DNA of 64,000 bases from Bog-105 sp965277435. GTDB taxonomy: Bacteria > Acidobacteriota > Terriglobia > Bryobacterales > Bryobacteraceae. The translations under genes were made by a program, and so were the position numbers. Shown piece after piece: positions 54,221-63,969 of this stretch (its first letter is position 1; the number at the start of each line of letters is the position of its first letter). Where the stretch lies: positions 5,952,001 through 6,016,000 of the forward strand of contig OZ255821.1 of NCBI GenBank assembly GCA_965277435.1. The letters run 5' to 3'. The notes below the pieces were generated by a model. The model did not search any database, was not told the DNA's origin, and saw only the letters and a list, made by a program, of their open reading frames with translations.

Positions 54221-55431
54221 ATTTTCCGATACTTCGGCAATCCCGCAAATAATCCGGCTGCGATCAACACCAGTAAGAAGAATCCAGACAACGCTACCCG
54301 GTAGGAATGCGTCGCATCGAAAACCGCGCCTGCCAGTAACGGCCCTAATCCACCCGCCACCGCGTACACCGACCAGGTGTACCCGTACAATTCGCTAAAT
54401 CTCTCCAATCCGAAATAGCGTGTGAGCAGATAAGGAACGGCGTCCGACTCCGCGCCCATGCCAATGCCTACGAGCGCCGCGGCGGCAAACGCGATCCAGG
54501 TCGCTCCTCCGTGGAGAGTCATCAAAATCCCCAGGGCACACATCACGAAGAGTCCGGCCACTGCGTGATTCCCGTAGAAGCGGTCCAGCAGGTAGCCAGT
54601 CGATAGCTTGCTTGCGAGCGTGGCGAAGCCGGCCGTTGACAAGACTGCCGCCGCGATGGCGCCCGAGTGTCCCTGGTCTGTCAACAGAGCCGCCCAATGT
54701 GTGTTCAAGCCATTCGTGGCCAGCGAAAACAAGAGCAACGCCAACGCAATTCCGAGGAAGCGGAATGTTAGTACATCCTGCAGGACACCCTTCTTCGCGC
54801 TCTCTGCTTTTCTTGTTGCTCCTGCGCTGGGAGCGGGTTCATACAGATACAACGCCGCGAACGGGAGTGCCACCAGTAGAGCGATGCCGCCCAACATTCC
54901 GTAGGCAAGCCGCCATCCATAGTTTGTGATCAGCCACTGCGCCAGGGGCGGAAACACCATCGATCCCAAACCAGAGCCAGCCATCACCGCCGCCAGTGCG
55001 CGTCCCCTGGACCGGTCGAACCACGCACTCACCACGCGCGCATAGCCCAGCTGCGTCGTGCCGTTTCCCACGATGCCCATAAGAATCAGCACACCTAAGA
55101 AATGCGCTAGGTGATCCGTCAAAAGACCTAGAGATGCGAAGGCGATTCCGTAGATCAACGTGCAAGGCAGCACGATGCGTCGTGCGGGATACCTGTCGAG
55201 AAGCCGTCCCAGGAAAGGCGAGCAGATCGCTACCGCCAGCACCGCGCCCATGAAACCCAGCGAGACTTGCGCCCGTGACCAGCCAAATTCGCCGGCCAGC
55301 GGCTTCAGGAAAATGCCGAACGTGTAAATGAACAGGGAGCCGAATCCGGCAAACACTCCACAGCATGCTGTTGCCAGCACTCGCCCGCGCGCCACTGCTG
55401 GCTTTACCGCTTCCTCAAGCAGAGTCTCCAT
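54193..55431 (-). CDS. MFS transporter (monocarboxylate/oxalate-formate antiporter type)
   Basis: 412 residues with twelve predicted helices. GFGSLFIYTFGIFLKPLAGE and FGWSRAQVSLGF form the characteristic first-helix region of the MCT/OFA group; FLGRLLDRYPARRIVLPC is the A-motif. Predicted to carry small organic acids. Its start lies 1 bp after the stop of the upstream TonB receptor, so they form an operon. The 3' end overlaps the GH66 remnant by 28 bp. Confidence 0.9.
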   Translation of the reverse strand: METLLEEAVKPAVARGRVLATACCGVFAGFGSLFIYTFGIFLKPLAGEFGWSRAQVSLGFMGAVLAVAICSPFLGRLLDRYPARRIVLPCTLIYGIAFASLGLLTDHLAHFLGVLILMGIVGNGTTQLGYARVVSAWFDRSRGRALAAVMAGSGLGSMVFPPLAQWLITNYGWRLAYGMLGGIALLVALPFAALYLYEPAPSAGATRKAESAKKGVLQDVLTFRFLGIALALLLFSLATNGLNTHWAALLTDQGHSGAIAAAVLSTAGFATLASKLSTGYLLDRFYGNHAVAGLFVMCALGILMTLHGGATWIAFAAAALVGIGMGAESDAVPYLLTRYFGLERFSELYGYTWSVYAVAGGLGPLLAGAVFDATHSYRVALSGFFLLVLIAAGLFAGLPKYRKIQRFSCSPV

Positions 55432-55432
55432 A

Positions 55433-58400
55433 TCAGAAAAGAAACTTCAAAGCCAACTGCAGCAATCGCGGTGAACCTGCCTGCAGAATTTGTCCGAACG
55501 CCGCCGAGCTCAGATCATTCTCGGGCAGCGCAAAGTTTGCATGATTCAGCAGATTGAACGACTCGGCCCGAAACTGCAGCCGTGCCGATTCGCTGATCGC
55601 GAAATTCTTGAACAGGGAAACATCGACATTTGCCAGGCCCGGCCCGCGAATCAGATTCCTGCCTTCGTTCCCGAACTGTCCGGGATTGTTAGCCTGCGTG
55701 AGCGCCTGAAACGCGCTTGCACTCACCCATTGATTCGGCGTATGCGGACCGTTGTTGGGATCCGATACGACGTTGGGCCGGCTCGAGTAGAACCCGGTAA
55801 TTTCCGGCGCCTGGCCCTGCAGCGGTGCATTTTCGCTGTCATACACCGTGAACGGTGTTCCCGTTGAAAAGGTCGCGATCAGATTCAACTGCCAGCCGTT
55901 CGCCACTGCTTTCAACGCACCCGGCAGACCGTTCGCTCGCGGCAGTGCATACGTGCCGCTCAATACGAATCGTTGCGTTGCATCGAACAACGAGGGACCA
56001 TGCTCCGCGCGCAAGTCGAGGGGATTCTGCGCGAGATCATTCTCTCCGGCCACCAGCGTCGGCGCGGAGCCCGCCAGATTGAGCGACGACACATAATCCA
56101 GGTTCTTTGACCAAGTGTAGGAGGCCAGGAAGGAGAGCCCGTTCGTATATTGCCTGGAAAACGCCGCCTGCAGCGCGTGATACGTCGAACTGTTGTTATC
56201 GGCAATCAAACCAACGGAAGCAAAGGCGCACGAGCCGAGAGTCGCCGAACAATCCGCATACGGCCTGCGTTGATCGGCATTGATTGCTGTCGCGCCCGGT
56301 CCGTAGATCGCCGGATTCGCTTCAACAAAGCGCGGCAGATGCGTTCCCTTATTTCCTACATAGCGAACATCCAGAAGATAGGCTTGCGCGAAGCGATGCT
56401 CAATCGAAAAGTTCCAATGCTGTGAGTACGGCGGCAGCATCCCCGATTGCACGGTCAGCACGGTCGCCGGCCGCACGAAATTTTGCGTCACAAAGGGCGG
56501 CGTCGTGCCGTTGTATGGATTCGAGAAATTCAAGCCGGGCCCTGGTAGCTGATAGGCTTCTGTCCAAGGCAGCGCACTCACAGAAGCTTGCAGCGGACCG
56601 CCCACTCCATTTGTGTAGCTGTCATAAAAAATGCCGTAGTCTGCGCGAATCGTCGTCGCCGCCTTGCCCGTCGGATCCCAGGCAAAACCGATTCGCGGCA
56701 TGACCTCGCGGTAACTCACCGGCGCGATCCCATCGGGGACTGCCGGATCGCCCGGGAACAGCAATCCCGCCGGCGCATCCGGTCGGACTGTGGACTGCTT
56801 GCCTGGGGCCCAGGCATTCAAGCGGTTCCGCACGTCTGTATAAGGCGTATTGATTTCGTAGCGCACTCCGTAATTCAACGTCAGATGCGGCGAGATGCGC
56901 CATTCATCCTGCGCATAGCCGGCACCGACCCACTTGCGCAATCCTCGATTGAAGTCGCCGCCGCCCTGGAAGAAAAGCACGGGCTGACCCAGCAGAAAGC
57001 TCGCATACGAATCGCTGGCCGGAAACGGCGCAAATACGAAGAAGCCATTCGTCGCAATGCCCAGCAGCACGTTGATCTGTTGCCGGTTTACCTCCGCCCC
57101 TAGCTTCACGTTGTGGGCGCCGCGCGTCGTCGCCCAGGAGTAGTAACCCTGGTAGTCGTTTTGATGCGTATCCTGCGGCCCGGTAATCGGGTTGCCCACA
57201 TTACTGTAACCGCTGATCTCCAGATAAGGCGATCCCTGTACCGAGCCGAGCGTAGGTTGATAGTTGAAGCCCAAGTTACTCGCAGGCGCATGATTTTGTG
57301 CCGCATCGATCAGCGCGGCATTTCGGAAGAAAGCCACCCGCCCGGTTTGCACAGTCTGTGACGAAAACAAGTGAACCCAGGAAAGCGTTGCCGAATGGGT
57401 TCGTATGTCGCCCGCTGTTGGGAAGCCCGGCACACCCGAACCGTTGATCGGCAGCGGATCGACGCCCTGTTGCGACGACGTGGCGTAACGCAGAAAGACC
57501 TGGTCGGCGTTGCTGAAGTAGTGATCCAGCCGGAAACCGCCCTGGTCGTAGTTGTTCGTTAGAATTTGCGTTGAAGAGAATAACGACGGCGACAGGTTGC
57601 CGAGCGGAATCAGCTTCTGTGCCTGCAGTGCAATCGGATTTAGTAAAAACGATGGGATGCGATCGAGTTGTCCGTTCTCATCTTGAAATCGCTGGCCTGT
57701 AAATTCGTTGATCAGCGGCTTCTGTGCCCTCGAAAAATCTCCGCTTCGCTCGGCCGCGGTAGGCACGATCGCCGTCCGCGTTTCACCTTGCGAATCCCGC
57801 TGCCCTTCGTAAAAAATAAAAAAGAAGTCTTTGTTCTTGCGAACAGGACCGCCGGCGGTCACTCCGAACTGGTTCTGGTGCAGCGGTTCCGTGCTTGCTG
57901 CGAAAAAGTTCCGCGCGTCCAGAGCATCGTTCCGCAAGAAATCATATAGCGCGCCATGGAATGCGTTTGTGCCCGATTTAGTCACCACCGTCGTGGTCGC
58001 ACCGCTCGTACCGCCATATTCAGCCGGCGCATTCGATGTCAGAATTCGAAACTCTGAAACGGCGTCCGGTGGTGTGCGCAACGCGAATCCGCCGTTCACG
58101 CTGTCGACATTCGTAACGCCATCCAGGAAGTAGCGGTTGGCCTCGGGCGGTTCGCCGTTCACCGCAAACGCCTGACCCTGCCGCTTGATCCCCCCGGCCT
58201 GCAAAACTCCAAACGTCAAGGGCGCCACCCCGGGCTGCAGCAATCCTAACTGTGTCAGGTTGCGTCCGTTCAGGGGCAGCTCTACCGCCTCGCGTGCCGA
58301 CACTACATTGCCGAGCGTCGGGCTCTGGTCCACTGTGGCGGCTTCATCGTCCACGTCGATGGTCTCGCCGCGCGCTGCGACTTGCAGCCGGATAGGCAGT

Positions 58401-58702
58401 TCCACAACCCGGTCTACGTCAACCTTGATATGCCGCGCATTCAGTTCCGAAAAGCCATGAGCCGAAGTGTCCAAGTCATACTCGCCAACCGGTAACGACG
58501 AGAAGCGAAAAGTTCCGACGCTGCTCGACTGCTGCGTAAGGCTGAGTCCAGTCGCCGCATTTCGAACGGTGATGGTTGCGTCCGGGACGAGCGCCTCTGA
58601 TGGGTCAGTGACCTGCCCCTGCAAAGTTCCCGTTGGGTCTTGGGCTGCGAGATGGAATGCACACACCCCCAGCAAAGGAATCCAGCATAGAAAGATACGC
58701 AT
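55433..58702 (-). CDS. Oar-like TonB-dependent receptor with carboxypeptidase-regulatory domain
   Basis: 1089 residues. Signal peptide about 1-20; CarboxypepD_reg domain about 24-105 (GTLQGQVTDPSEALVPDATI); plug about 130-250 (AREAVELPLNGRNLTQLGLL, RFLDGVT-like RYFLDGVTNVDSVN, GTSGATTTVVTKSGTNAFHG); beta-barrel to the C-terminal aromatic (LLQLALKFLF). No canonical TonB box was picked out. This receptor type is massively expanded in Bryobacterales/Solibacter and takes up large nutrients such as glycans or peptides. The MFS gene follows by 1 bp. Confidence 0.92.
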   Translation of the reverse strand: MRIFLCWIPLLGVCAFHLAAQDPTGTLQGQVTDPSEALVPDATITVRNAATGLSLTQQSSSVGTFRFSSLPVGEYDLDTSAHGFSELNARHIKVDVDRVVELPIRLQVAARGETIDVDDEAATVDQSPTLGNVVSAREAVELPLNGRNLTQLGLLQPGVAPLTFGVLQAGGIKRQGQAFAVNGEPPEANRYFLDGVTNVDSVNGGFALRTPPDAVSEFRILTSNAPAEYGGTSGATTTVVTKSGTNAFHGALYDFLRNDALDARNFFAASTEPLHQNQFGVTAGGPVRKNKDFFFIFYEGQRDSQGETRTAIVPTAAERSGDFSRAQKPLINEFTGQRFQDENGQLDRIPSFLLNPIALQAQKLIPLGNLSPSLFSSTQILTNNYDQGGFRLDHYFSNADQVFLRYATSSQQGVDPLPINGSGVPGFPTAGDIRTHSATLSWVHLFSSQTVQTGRVAFFRNAALIDAAQNHAPASNLGFNYQPTLGSVQGSPYLEISGYSNVGNPITGPQDTHQNDYQGYYSWATTRGAHNVKLGAEVNRQQINVLLGIATNGFFVFAPFPASDSYASFLLGQPVLFFQGGGDFNRGLRKWVGAGYAQDEWRISPHLTLNYGVRYEINTPYTDVRNRLNAWAPGKQSTVRPDAPAGLLFPGDPAVPDGIAPVSYREVMPRIGFAWDPTGKAATTIRADYGIFYDSYTNGVGGPLQASVSALPWTEAYQLPGPGLNFSNPYNGTTPPFVTQNFVRPATVLTVQSGMLPPYSQHWNFSIEHRFAQAYLLDVRYVGNKGTHLPRFVEANPAIYGPGATAINADQRRPYADCSATLGSCAFASVGLIADNNSSTYHALQAAFSRQYTNGLSFLASYTWSKNLDYVSSLNLAGSAPTLVAGENDLAQNPLDLRAEHGPSLFDATQRFVLSGTYALPRANGLPGALKAVANGWQLNLIATFSTGTPFTVYDSENAPLQGQAPEITGFYSSRPNVVSDPNNGPHTPNQWVSASAFQALTQANNPGQFGNEGRNLIRGPGLANVDVSLFKNFAISESARLQFRAESFNLLNHANFALPENDLSSAAFGQILQAGSPRLLQLALKFLF

Positions 58703-58803
58703 AAAAACAGAATGTGAGTAGATGCAGAGTAACCTGAATCCATCATTCTGTCTTCGGTCAATGGTTGGGCAAATGCCTCAACCCGGCCTAAAACTATCGG
58801 TCT

Positions 58804-60030
58804 TTACTGCCGTTCTGTGACGCCCTGCCCCGCTAGTAACTCCGCCGTGCTCTGCACCACTCGCCGCCGGTCGTTACGCGCATTGCGCCAGTTTACCTGC
58901 GGCATAAATACACCCGTGTCGATTCGATCCTGGTAGCGGATCGCTATGTTCATCAAAGAATCGAGCAACGATTCCGAAAGCAAGTGCGGCTTTAGCCCCA
59001 AATCGATCAGCTTCGAATGTTTGGCATTGAAGTAATGCTCCTGGGCTTCGACCCGAGGTGTTGGCACATGCTGAATCTCTACTTTCCGACCAAGTTTCCG
59101 GGCCGCCGATTGCACCAGCATGGCAATCTCGTTTACCTTTAACTGCTCGGTAAATTGATTGAACACGCGGCATTCCCCACGCGCGGCCGGATGCAGGCAG
59201 GCCAGTTCGACACAGCGCACGGTATCGCGAATATCCAGGTACCCGCGTGTCTGCCCGCCTTCTCCATAAACGGTTAAGGGATGTCCCACCGCCGCCTGCA
59301 CACAAAACCGGTTCAGTACCGTACCGAAAACTTCGTCGTAGTCGAAACGATTGATGAGTGTTTCGTCGAGCAAGGTTTCGTCTGTTACCGTCCCGTACAC
59401 CACGCCCTGGTTCAGATCGGTGGCCCGAATGCCCCATATCCGGCAGGCAAACATGATGTTATGGCTGTCATGCACCTTCGACAGGTGATAAAACGATCCA
59501 GGCTGCTTGGGAAACGGCAGCACGTCCTTTCGCCCATTGTGCTCGATCTCGATATAGCCTTCTTCGATATCAATGTTCGGCGTGCCGTACTCGCCCATCG
59601 TGCCCAGCTTTACCAGGTGGCAGTCCGGAGAGAATTCTCGCATCGCAAACAGCACATTTAAAGTACCGACAACGTTGTTTACCTGCGTGAAAACCGCATG
59701 CTTGCGATCGATCATCGAGTAAGGAGCTGCACGTTGTTCCGCGAAATGAACTAATGCTTCCGGCTCAAATTCTTGGATAAACGATTCGACGAAATCGTGG
59801 TCCGTCAAATCCCCCACGAACACTTCGATCTCTCGTCCCGATAAATCTCGCCAGGCCTTCAGCCTTTCCGTCATGCAATGGATTGGCGTCAGCGTCTGTA
59901 CACCCAGTTGGTTGTCCCAAAGTCTTCGAGCAAAATTATCAACAATGCTGACCGTATGACCCTTGGAAGATAAGTACAAAGCTGTCGCCCAGCCGCAATA
60001 ACCGTCCCCGCCCAAAACACAGATTTTCAT
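58804..60030 (-). CDS. sqdB: UDP-sulfoquinovose synthase
   Basis: 408 residues, strikingly like plant SQD1 and bacterial SqdB. NAD site VLGGDGYCGWATALYLSSKG; HFAEQRAAPYSMIDR; catalytic Thr144 with Met145 in VKLGTMGEYGTPNIDIEEG; Tyr181 and Lys185 in SFYHLSKVHDSHN; TDLNQGVVYG; RFCVQAAVGHPLTVYGEGG. Adds sulfite to UDP-glucose to give UDP-sulfoquinovose, the head-group donor for the sulfolipid SQDG. The matching glycosyltransferase (SqdX/SqdD) is not in the window. Single gene; the C-terminus has about 20 extra residues. Confidence 0.95.
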   Translation of the reverse strand: MKICVLGGDGYCGWATALYLSSKGHTVSIVDNFARRLWDNQLGVQTLTPIHCMTERLKAWRDLSGREIEVFVGDLTDHDFVESFIQEFEPEALVHFAEQRAAPYSMIDRKHAVFTQVNNVVGTLNVLFAMREFSPDCHLVKLGTMGEYGTPNIDIEEGYIEIEHNGRKDVLPFPKQPGSFYHLSKVHDSHNIMFACRIWGIRATDLNQGVVYGTVTDETLLDETLINRFDYDEVFGTVLNRFCVQAAVGHPLTVYGEGGQTRGYLDIRDTVRCVELACLHPAARGECRVFNQFTEQLKVNEIAMLVQSAARKLGRKVEIQHVPTPRVEAQEHYFNAKHSKLIDLGLKPHLLSESLLDSLMNIAIRYQDRIDTGVFMPQVNWRNARNDRRRVVQSTAELLAGQGVTERQ

Positions 60031-60174
60031 TCGCTAACCCGCTCCTGACTATGACTCTACAATGTGCTCAACTTCGCCAATGGCGGTAGACTTAGAGTTT
60101 GACCCTATCCCTACCAGTAGGAAGAGTGTTTTCAAGCGCCGCAAGTTACTTCCAACGGGAGACTTTGCAGTAGG

Positions 60175-60651
60175 TTGACGTCTGCCGTTAAGTTCAGTCC
60201 AGCCGCACCACCGACCCGGCACTCTGTTCGTACCTACCTGATTCTCCTTAGTTTCATCGCGCTCCGTGCTTTCGGGAATCTTGCGCTGGCCTGGGGCACG
60301 AAACACTTTTCGGAAAGCTTATCGTTCCATCCGGCCGGCTATTTGCGCGCCATGCTGAATCCTTATATAGCAGGCGGCATCGCGATGCTGATGCTGTCAT
60401 TGCTGACGCGCCTGGCCCTCTTGAGCGTGGCCGATTTGTCATTTATTCTGCCGATGACCGCTATTGGTTACGTTGTCTCGGTCTTTCTCGGCAAGGTCTT
60501 TCTCCACGAAGACGTCAGCCTGGTGCGCTGGCTCGGTGCGCTGCTGATTTTTGGGGCGATAGTGCTTGTTGGCTCGACGCCGCAAAACACGACTGAGGTT
60601 TTGACCGTGCCGGACGACGCCCTACCAGACTCCCCGGATCGGCGAAAATAA
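60175..60651 (+). CDS. Small EamA/DMT-type membrane protein
   Basis: 158 residues from TTG 60175. Four helices: TYLILLSFIALRAFGNLALA, AGGIAMLMLSLLTRLALLSV, LSFILPMTAIGYVVSVFLGK, LGALLIFGAIVLVGSTP. Resembles half-size DMT proteins such as ArnE/ArnF-type lipid-linked sugar flippase subunits and SMR pumps. Divergent from sqdB (144-bp spacer). A link to lipid head-group transport is only suggestive. Confidence 0.75.
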   Translation: MTSAVKFSPAAPPTRHSVRTYLILLSFIALRAFGNLALAWGTKHFSESLSFHPAGYLRAMLNPYIAGGIAMLMLSLLTRLALLSVADLSFILPMTAIGYVVSVFLGKVFLHEDVSLVRWLGALLIFGAIVLVGSTPQNTTEVLTVPDDALPDSPDRRK

Positions 60652-60822
60652 ACCTTCGGCGCATGCTCGCCGCTCTCGATTTAGAAATCGATCTCCAGCA
60701 TAGCCCTCTGCCCGGTCTTCCTTCCGAAAGCATTATCCCGCCACGAAAGCTGGCCTACAGATTCTTTGAGAGCGAGGGTGCCTATTCCTCTACTTACACT
60801 CCAGGGAACACTTCTGGAAAGT

Positions 60823-63800
60823 ATGCAAAATGTCCGAGACCTGTGCCAGCCGCACGAATCGATTTTTTCTAAAAGCAAGGCCGAGACCGTAGCGAATATC
60901 GGCGACGTCGCCATTCCCGGCAGGATCAAACCGGAAGAGTTTTTCGCCGGCAACTATGTCACTACGGGCATGAAAAGCCTACTGGAACAGGTATTCGACC
61001 GCTTGCTGGAAGCCAGCCAGCAGGGCGTTTTTCGCCTCAAAGAAGCCATGGGCGGCGGTAAGACTCACAACCTGATTGCGGCATGCCTTCTCGCACAAAA
61101 TCCGGCGGCCCGCAAGAAATTTTTCTCAGAACTTGGCAGGAACGTCTCGGGCGTGCCGGTGCGGGTGGCTGTCTTCGACGGGCGAAACACCGACTGCAAG
61201 CACCACGTCTGGATTGAGCTTCTGCGGCAACTGGATCGTCAGCAAAAAGCCGCCGGCAGCAAGGATGACATACCCGGTCCGGACACCTGGGCGGAATGGA
61301 TCGGCAAGGATCCCTGTTTGATTGTGCTCGACGAACTGCCGCCTTATCTCGAGAGCCTTGCGATGAAAAAGGTGAATTTTGACCAAAGTGAGGCTGACCG
61401 ACTTACGCAGGCGCTCGCCAATCTCATGACGGCGATTGCCCGGAACCTGCTTCCAAATTGCTGCCTAATTCTGTCCGACCTGGTTTCGGCCTGGGAGAAA
61501 GGCAGCGCGAAGATCAACGCCGCCATCGAGACCGCATGCAAAAACCTCAAGGACGAAACTGCCCGAGTCTGTTTCGACATTCTCCCAGTTCGGCTCGATA
61601 ATGCTGAGCTTTACGGCATCCTACGGAAGCGCCTGTTCGCGAAGTTGCCCGATCCCGAAGCGGTCCAACTGGTTGCGGAAGCTTACCACAAGGCTTACTC
61701 GACCGCCGTCCAACAAAGAGCGATTCCGGAATCTTACACCAAATGGGCTGGCCGGATCGCCGAGACGTATCCATTCCATCCTGGCCTTGACGACCTCATT
61801 GCTCGTTTCCGGGAAAACCCCGGTTTTCAGCAGACCCGCGAAGTACTCCGGCTGACCCAAAAGATGACCGCGCAGGTATGGGATCGCCAAAGAGACGTGC
61901 AGCTCATTCATCCTCATGAGCTCGACTTTAACGACGCCGAGCTGGAAACGATGCTCGACACGATCCATGCGGGGCTGGCAAATGCAAGAAGCCATGACAT
62001 CGTGCAGCGGGGATCAGGCGCAGCCGAAGATCTTGCGAAACGTATGGGCAACGAGGCGCCTCTGGACGCCGCCAAGCTGGTCTATTTCTCCTCGCTTTCA
62101 ACCGCTACAAACGCCCTGCAGGGCCTGACGGCGGAGGAGGTTGCCGCTTACCTCTGCGCACCGGATCGCGACGTAGCCCAATTCGGACCGGGTCTTTTAA
62201 CCGCGCTAGAAGATGAAAGCTGGTATCTGCACCGGCGTACCGATGATCGCTGGCATTACCGCGAAGTAAAGAACGTCAACTCGAGGATCAAGCAGGACGC
62301 GAGTGTCATGACCGAAGACCTGCGGCGTAAGCAGGTTAAAGAGCATCTCGAGAAACAATTCAAGCCAGGTCAAGCCAGCAACGGAACCAAGCCAGCTTAT
62401 CAACGCTCGCTCGTGTTCCCGGCGATCGATGATATCAAGCTCGACAGTACCGAGGTGACACTGGTAATCAGCGAGCCCTCGCCACTCAATGAGTCGCGCG
62501 AAGACGGACTTCATCCCGATCTGCGGCACTTCTGGCACCAGGAGCCGTGGAAAAACCGCGTTCTTTTTCTTACCGGAACCGACGGATTCGCGGCCGCAAA
62601 AGAAAACGCAGCTTACGTGAAAGCCGCGGACGACCTGATCGCTGAATTTCGTTCTGAAGGCCGTGATGACCGCGGTCCGGAAGTGAAGCAAGCTAAAGAT
62701 GCCTTTGAACGAGCGAGCAAGAACCTGCGTTCGGCGCTGCGGGAGTGTTTCACCAAGCTGCTCTTCCCGAGCGAGGACGGGCTGACTCCGGCCAGCTTGA
62801 AGTTCGAATTCGCGGCCAATAAATATGTAGGCGAAGAGACCATCCTGGATTCACTCCGTGACGAACAGAAATTCCGTGCCGACGCCAAACAGGAGTCCTT
62901 CCGCCAGGAATTCGAGGAAGTCATTTTTGCGCAGCAAACCATGCCATGGAAAGACATTCTCTCGACCATGGGCCGCCGCCCGGACTGGTACTGGACGCCA
63001 CCGGGCGCCATCGAAACGCTGAAACAGCAATGTCTTTTGAAAGGTATCTGGCGAGATGAAGACAATGGCTACGTTCGCAAGGGACCTTTCCCTAAAGAGA
63101 AAGCCACTGTCAAAATCTCGTTGATTTCGCGCGACGACAAAACCGGGAAAGCCGTTCTGAACGTGGAGGCCCGCCACGGCGACCGGGTTCACTATCAGGC
63201 AGGATCCGCTGGAGTAACCAGCGCATCGCCGATGGTCGAGGGAGGGCGTCTCGAAACCTCGGAAATGGCCATCAGCTTCCTGGCCATCGATTCGACCGGC
63301 CAACATGAATCCGGCGCGCCATCTGCCTGGAAAAATACGATCCAACTTCGATACAAGATCAGTTCGCGGGATGGCGCCAATGTTCTGGAACTCGAATCAG
63401 CGCCCCCGGCAGGCATGCGCTTCACGTTTGACGGTTCCGATCCCAAGTACGGTCAGGCTTACAGCGGACCGGTCGCCATCCCGGCGGACGCCGCGCTAAT
63501 TCAAGCCATCGCCGAGCGGGATGACATCTGGTCGAACAAGACCGAGGTCAAGCCGCCGCCTCCTGGGAAAAAAGTGATTATCGACAAAGACGATGACATT
63601 GATCCGACCAAGCCGGCCACCTGGAATCGCCGATTAAAGCGGAACGACCGCAGAAGTTCGTTCGAGGCCATTGCCTTACTCAAGAAGTACAACGCGCACA
63701 TACTCGGCTTCAACTGGCAGTTTAATACTGACGAGGATCACGACCGGTGGCTTGAAGTGAGCGCCGGAGGCCGCATGAAGTTTGGACCGGAGGAACTGGA

Positions 63801-63969
63801 AGCGCTGGTATCCGGCACCGACGCTCAGTTGCCAGCTTCGGATGATACGCAACGATTGGACGCCTCGCTGAAGCTTGGACGTCTGGAGTTTACGACGGGC
63901 GAGCAACTGCTGCAATTGGCGAAAGCCTTGGGCGAGGAAGTTCGGAAAGAAGAGGTGGTCCAGAAATGA
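60823..63969 (+). CDS. DUF499-family AAA+-like ATPase, probable defence-locus component
   Basis: 1048 residues from ATG 60823 (preceded by GGAAAGT; an in-frame upstream start adds 19 atypical residues). Family start VRDLCQPHESIFSKSKAETV and FFAGNYVTTGMKSLLEQVF; Walker A in LKEAMGGGKTHNL (about 77-81); Walker B in PCLIVLDELPPYLESL (about 166-171). A domain near 850-920 (TFDGSDPKYGQAYSGPVAIP) looks like the chitobiase/FN3-like C-terminal module. DUF499 ATPases lie beside DUF1156-type adenine methyltransferases, helicases and PglZ-like genes in BREX-like and related predicted phage-defence loci. The stop overlaps the next start by 4 bp. Confidence 0.88.
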   Translation: MQNVRDLCQPHESIFSKSKAETVANIGDVAIPGRIKPEEFFAGNYVTTGMKSLLEQVFDRLLEASQQGVFRLKEAMGGGKTHNLIAACLLAQNPAARKKFFSELGRNVSGVPVRVAVFDGRNTDCKHHVWIELLRQLDRQQKAAGSKDDIPGPDTWAEWIGKDPCLIVLDELPPYLESLAMKKVNFDQSEADRLTQALANLMTAIARNLLPNCCLILSDLVSAWEKGSAKINAAIETACKNLKDETARVCFDILPVRLDNAELYGILRKRLFAKLPDPEAVQLVAEAYHKAYSTAVQQRAIPESYTKWAGRIAETYPFHPGLDDLIARFRENPGFQQTREVLRLTQKMTAQVWDRQRDVQLIHPHELDFNDAELETMLDTIHAGLANARSHDIVQRGSGAAEDLAKRMGNEAPLDAAKLVYFSSLSTATNALQGLTAEEVAAYLCAPDRDVAQFGPGLLTALEDESWYLHRRTDDRWHYREVKNVNSRIKQDASVMTEDLRRKQVKEHLEKQFKPGQASNGTKPAYQRSLVFPAIDDIKLDSTEVTLVISEPSPLNESREDGLHPDLRHFWHQEPWKNRVLFLTGTDGFAAAKENAAYVKAADDLIAEFRSEGRDDRGPEVKQAKDAFERASKNLRSALRECFTKLLFPSEDGLTPASLKFEFAANKYVGEETILDSLRDEQKFRADAKQESFRQEFEEVIFAQQTMPWKDILSTMGRRPDWYWTPPGAIETLKQQCLLKGIWRDEDNGYVRKGPFPKEKATVKISLISRDDKTGKAVLNVEARHGDRVHYQAGSAGVTSASPMVEGGRLETSEMAISFLAIDSTGQHESGAPSAWKNTIQLRYKISSRDGANVLELESAPPAGMRFTFDGSDPKYGQAYSGPVAIPADAALIQAIAERDDIWSNKTEVKPPPPGKKVIIDKDDDIDPTKPATWNRRLKRNDRRSSFEAIALLKKYNAHILGFNWQFNTDEDHDRWLEVSAGGRMKFGPEELEALVSGTDAQLPASDDTQRLDASLKLGRLEFTTGEQLLQLAKALGEEVRKEEVVQK

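Noticed and set aside
60663..60822. Small + strand frame before the DUF499 gene
   Set aside because: Out of frame, no ribosome-binding site and no conserved features; the gap is more likely the operon promoter.
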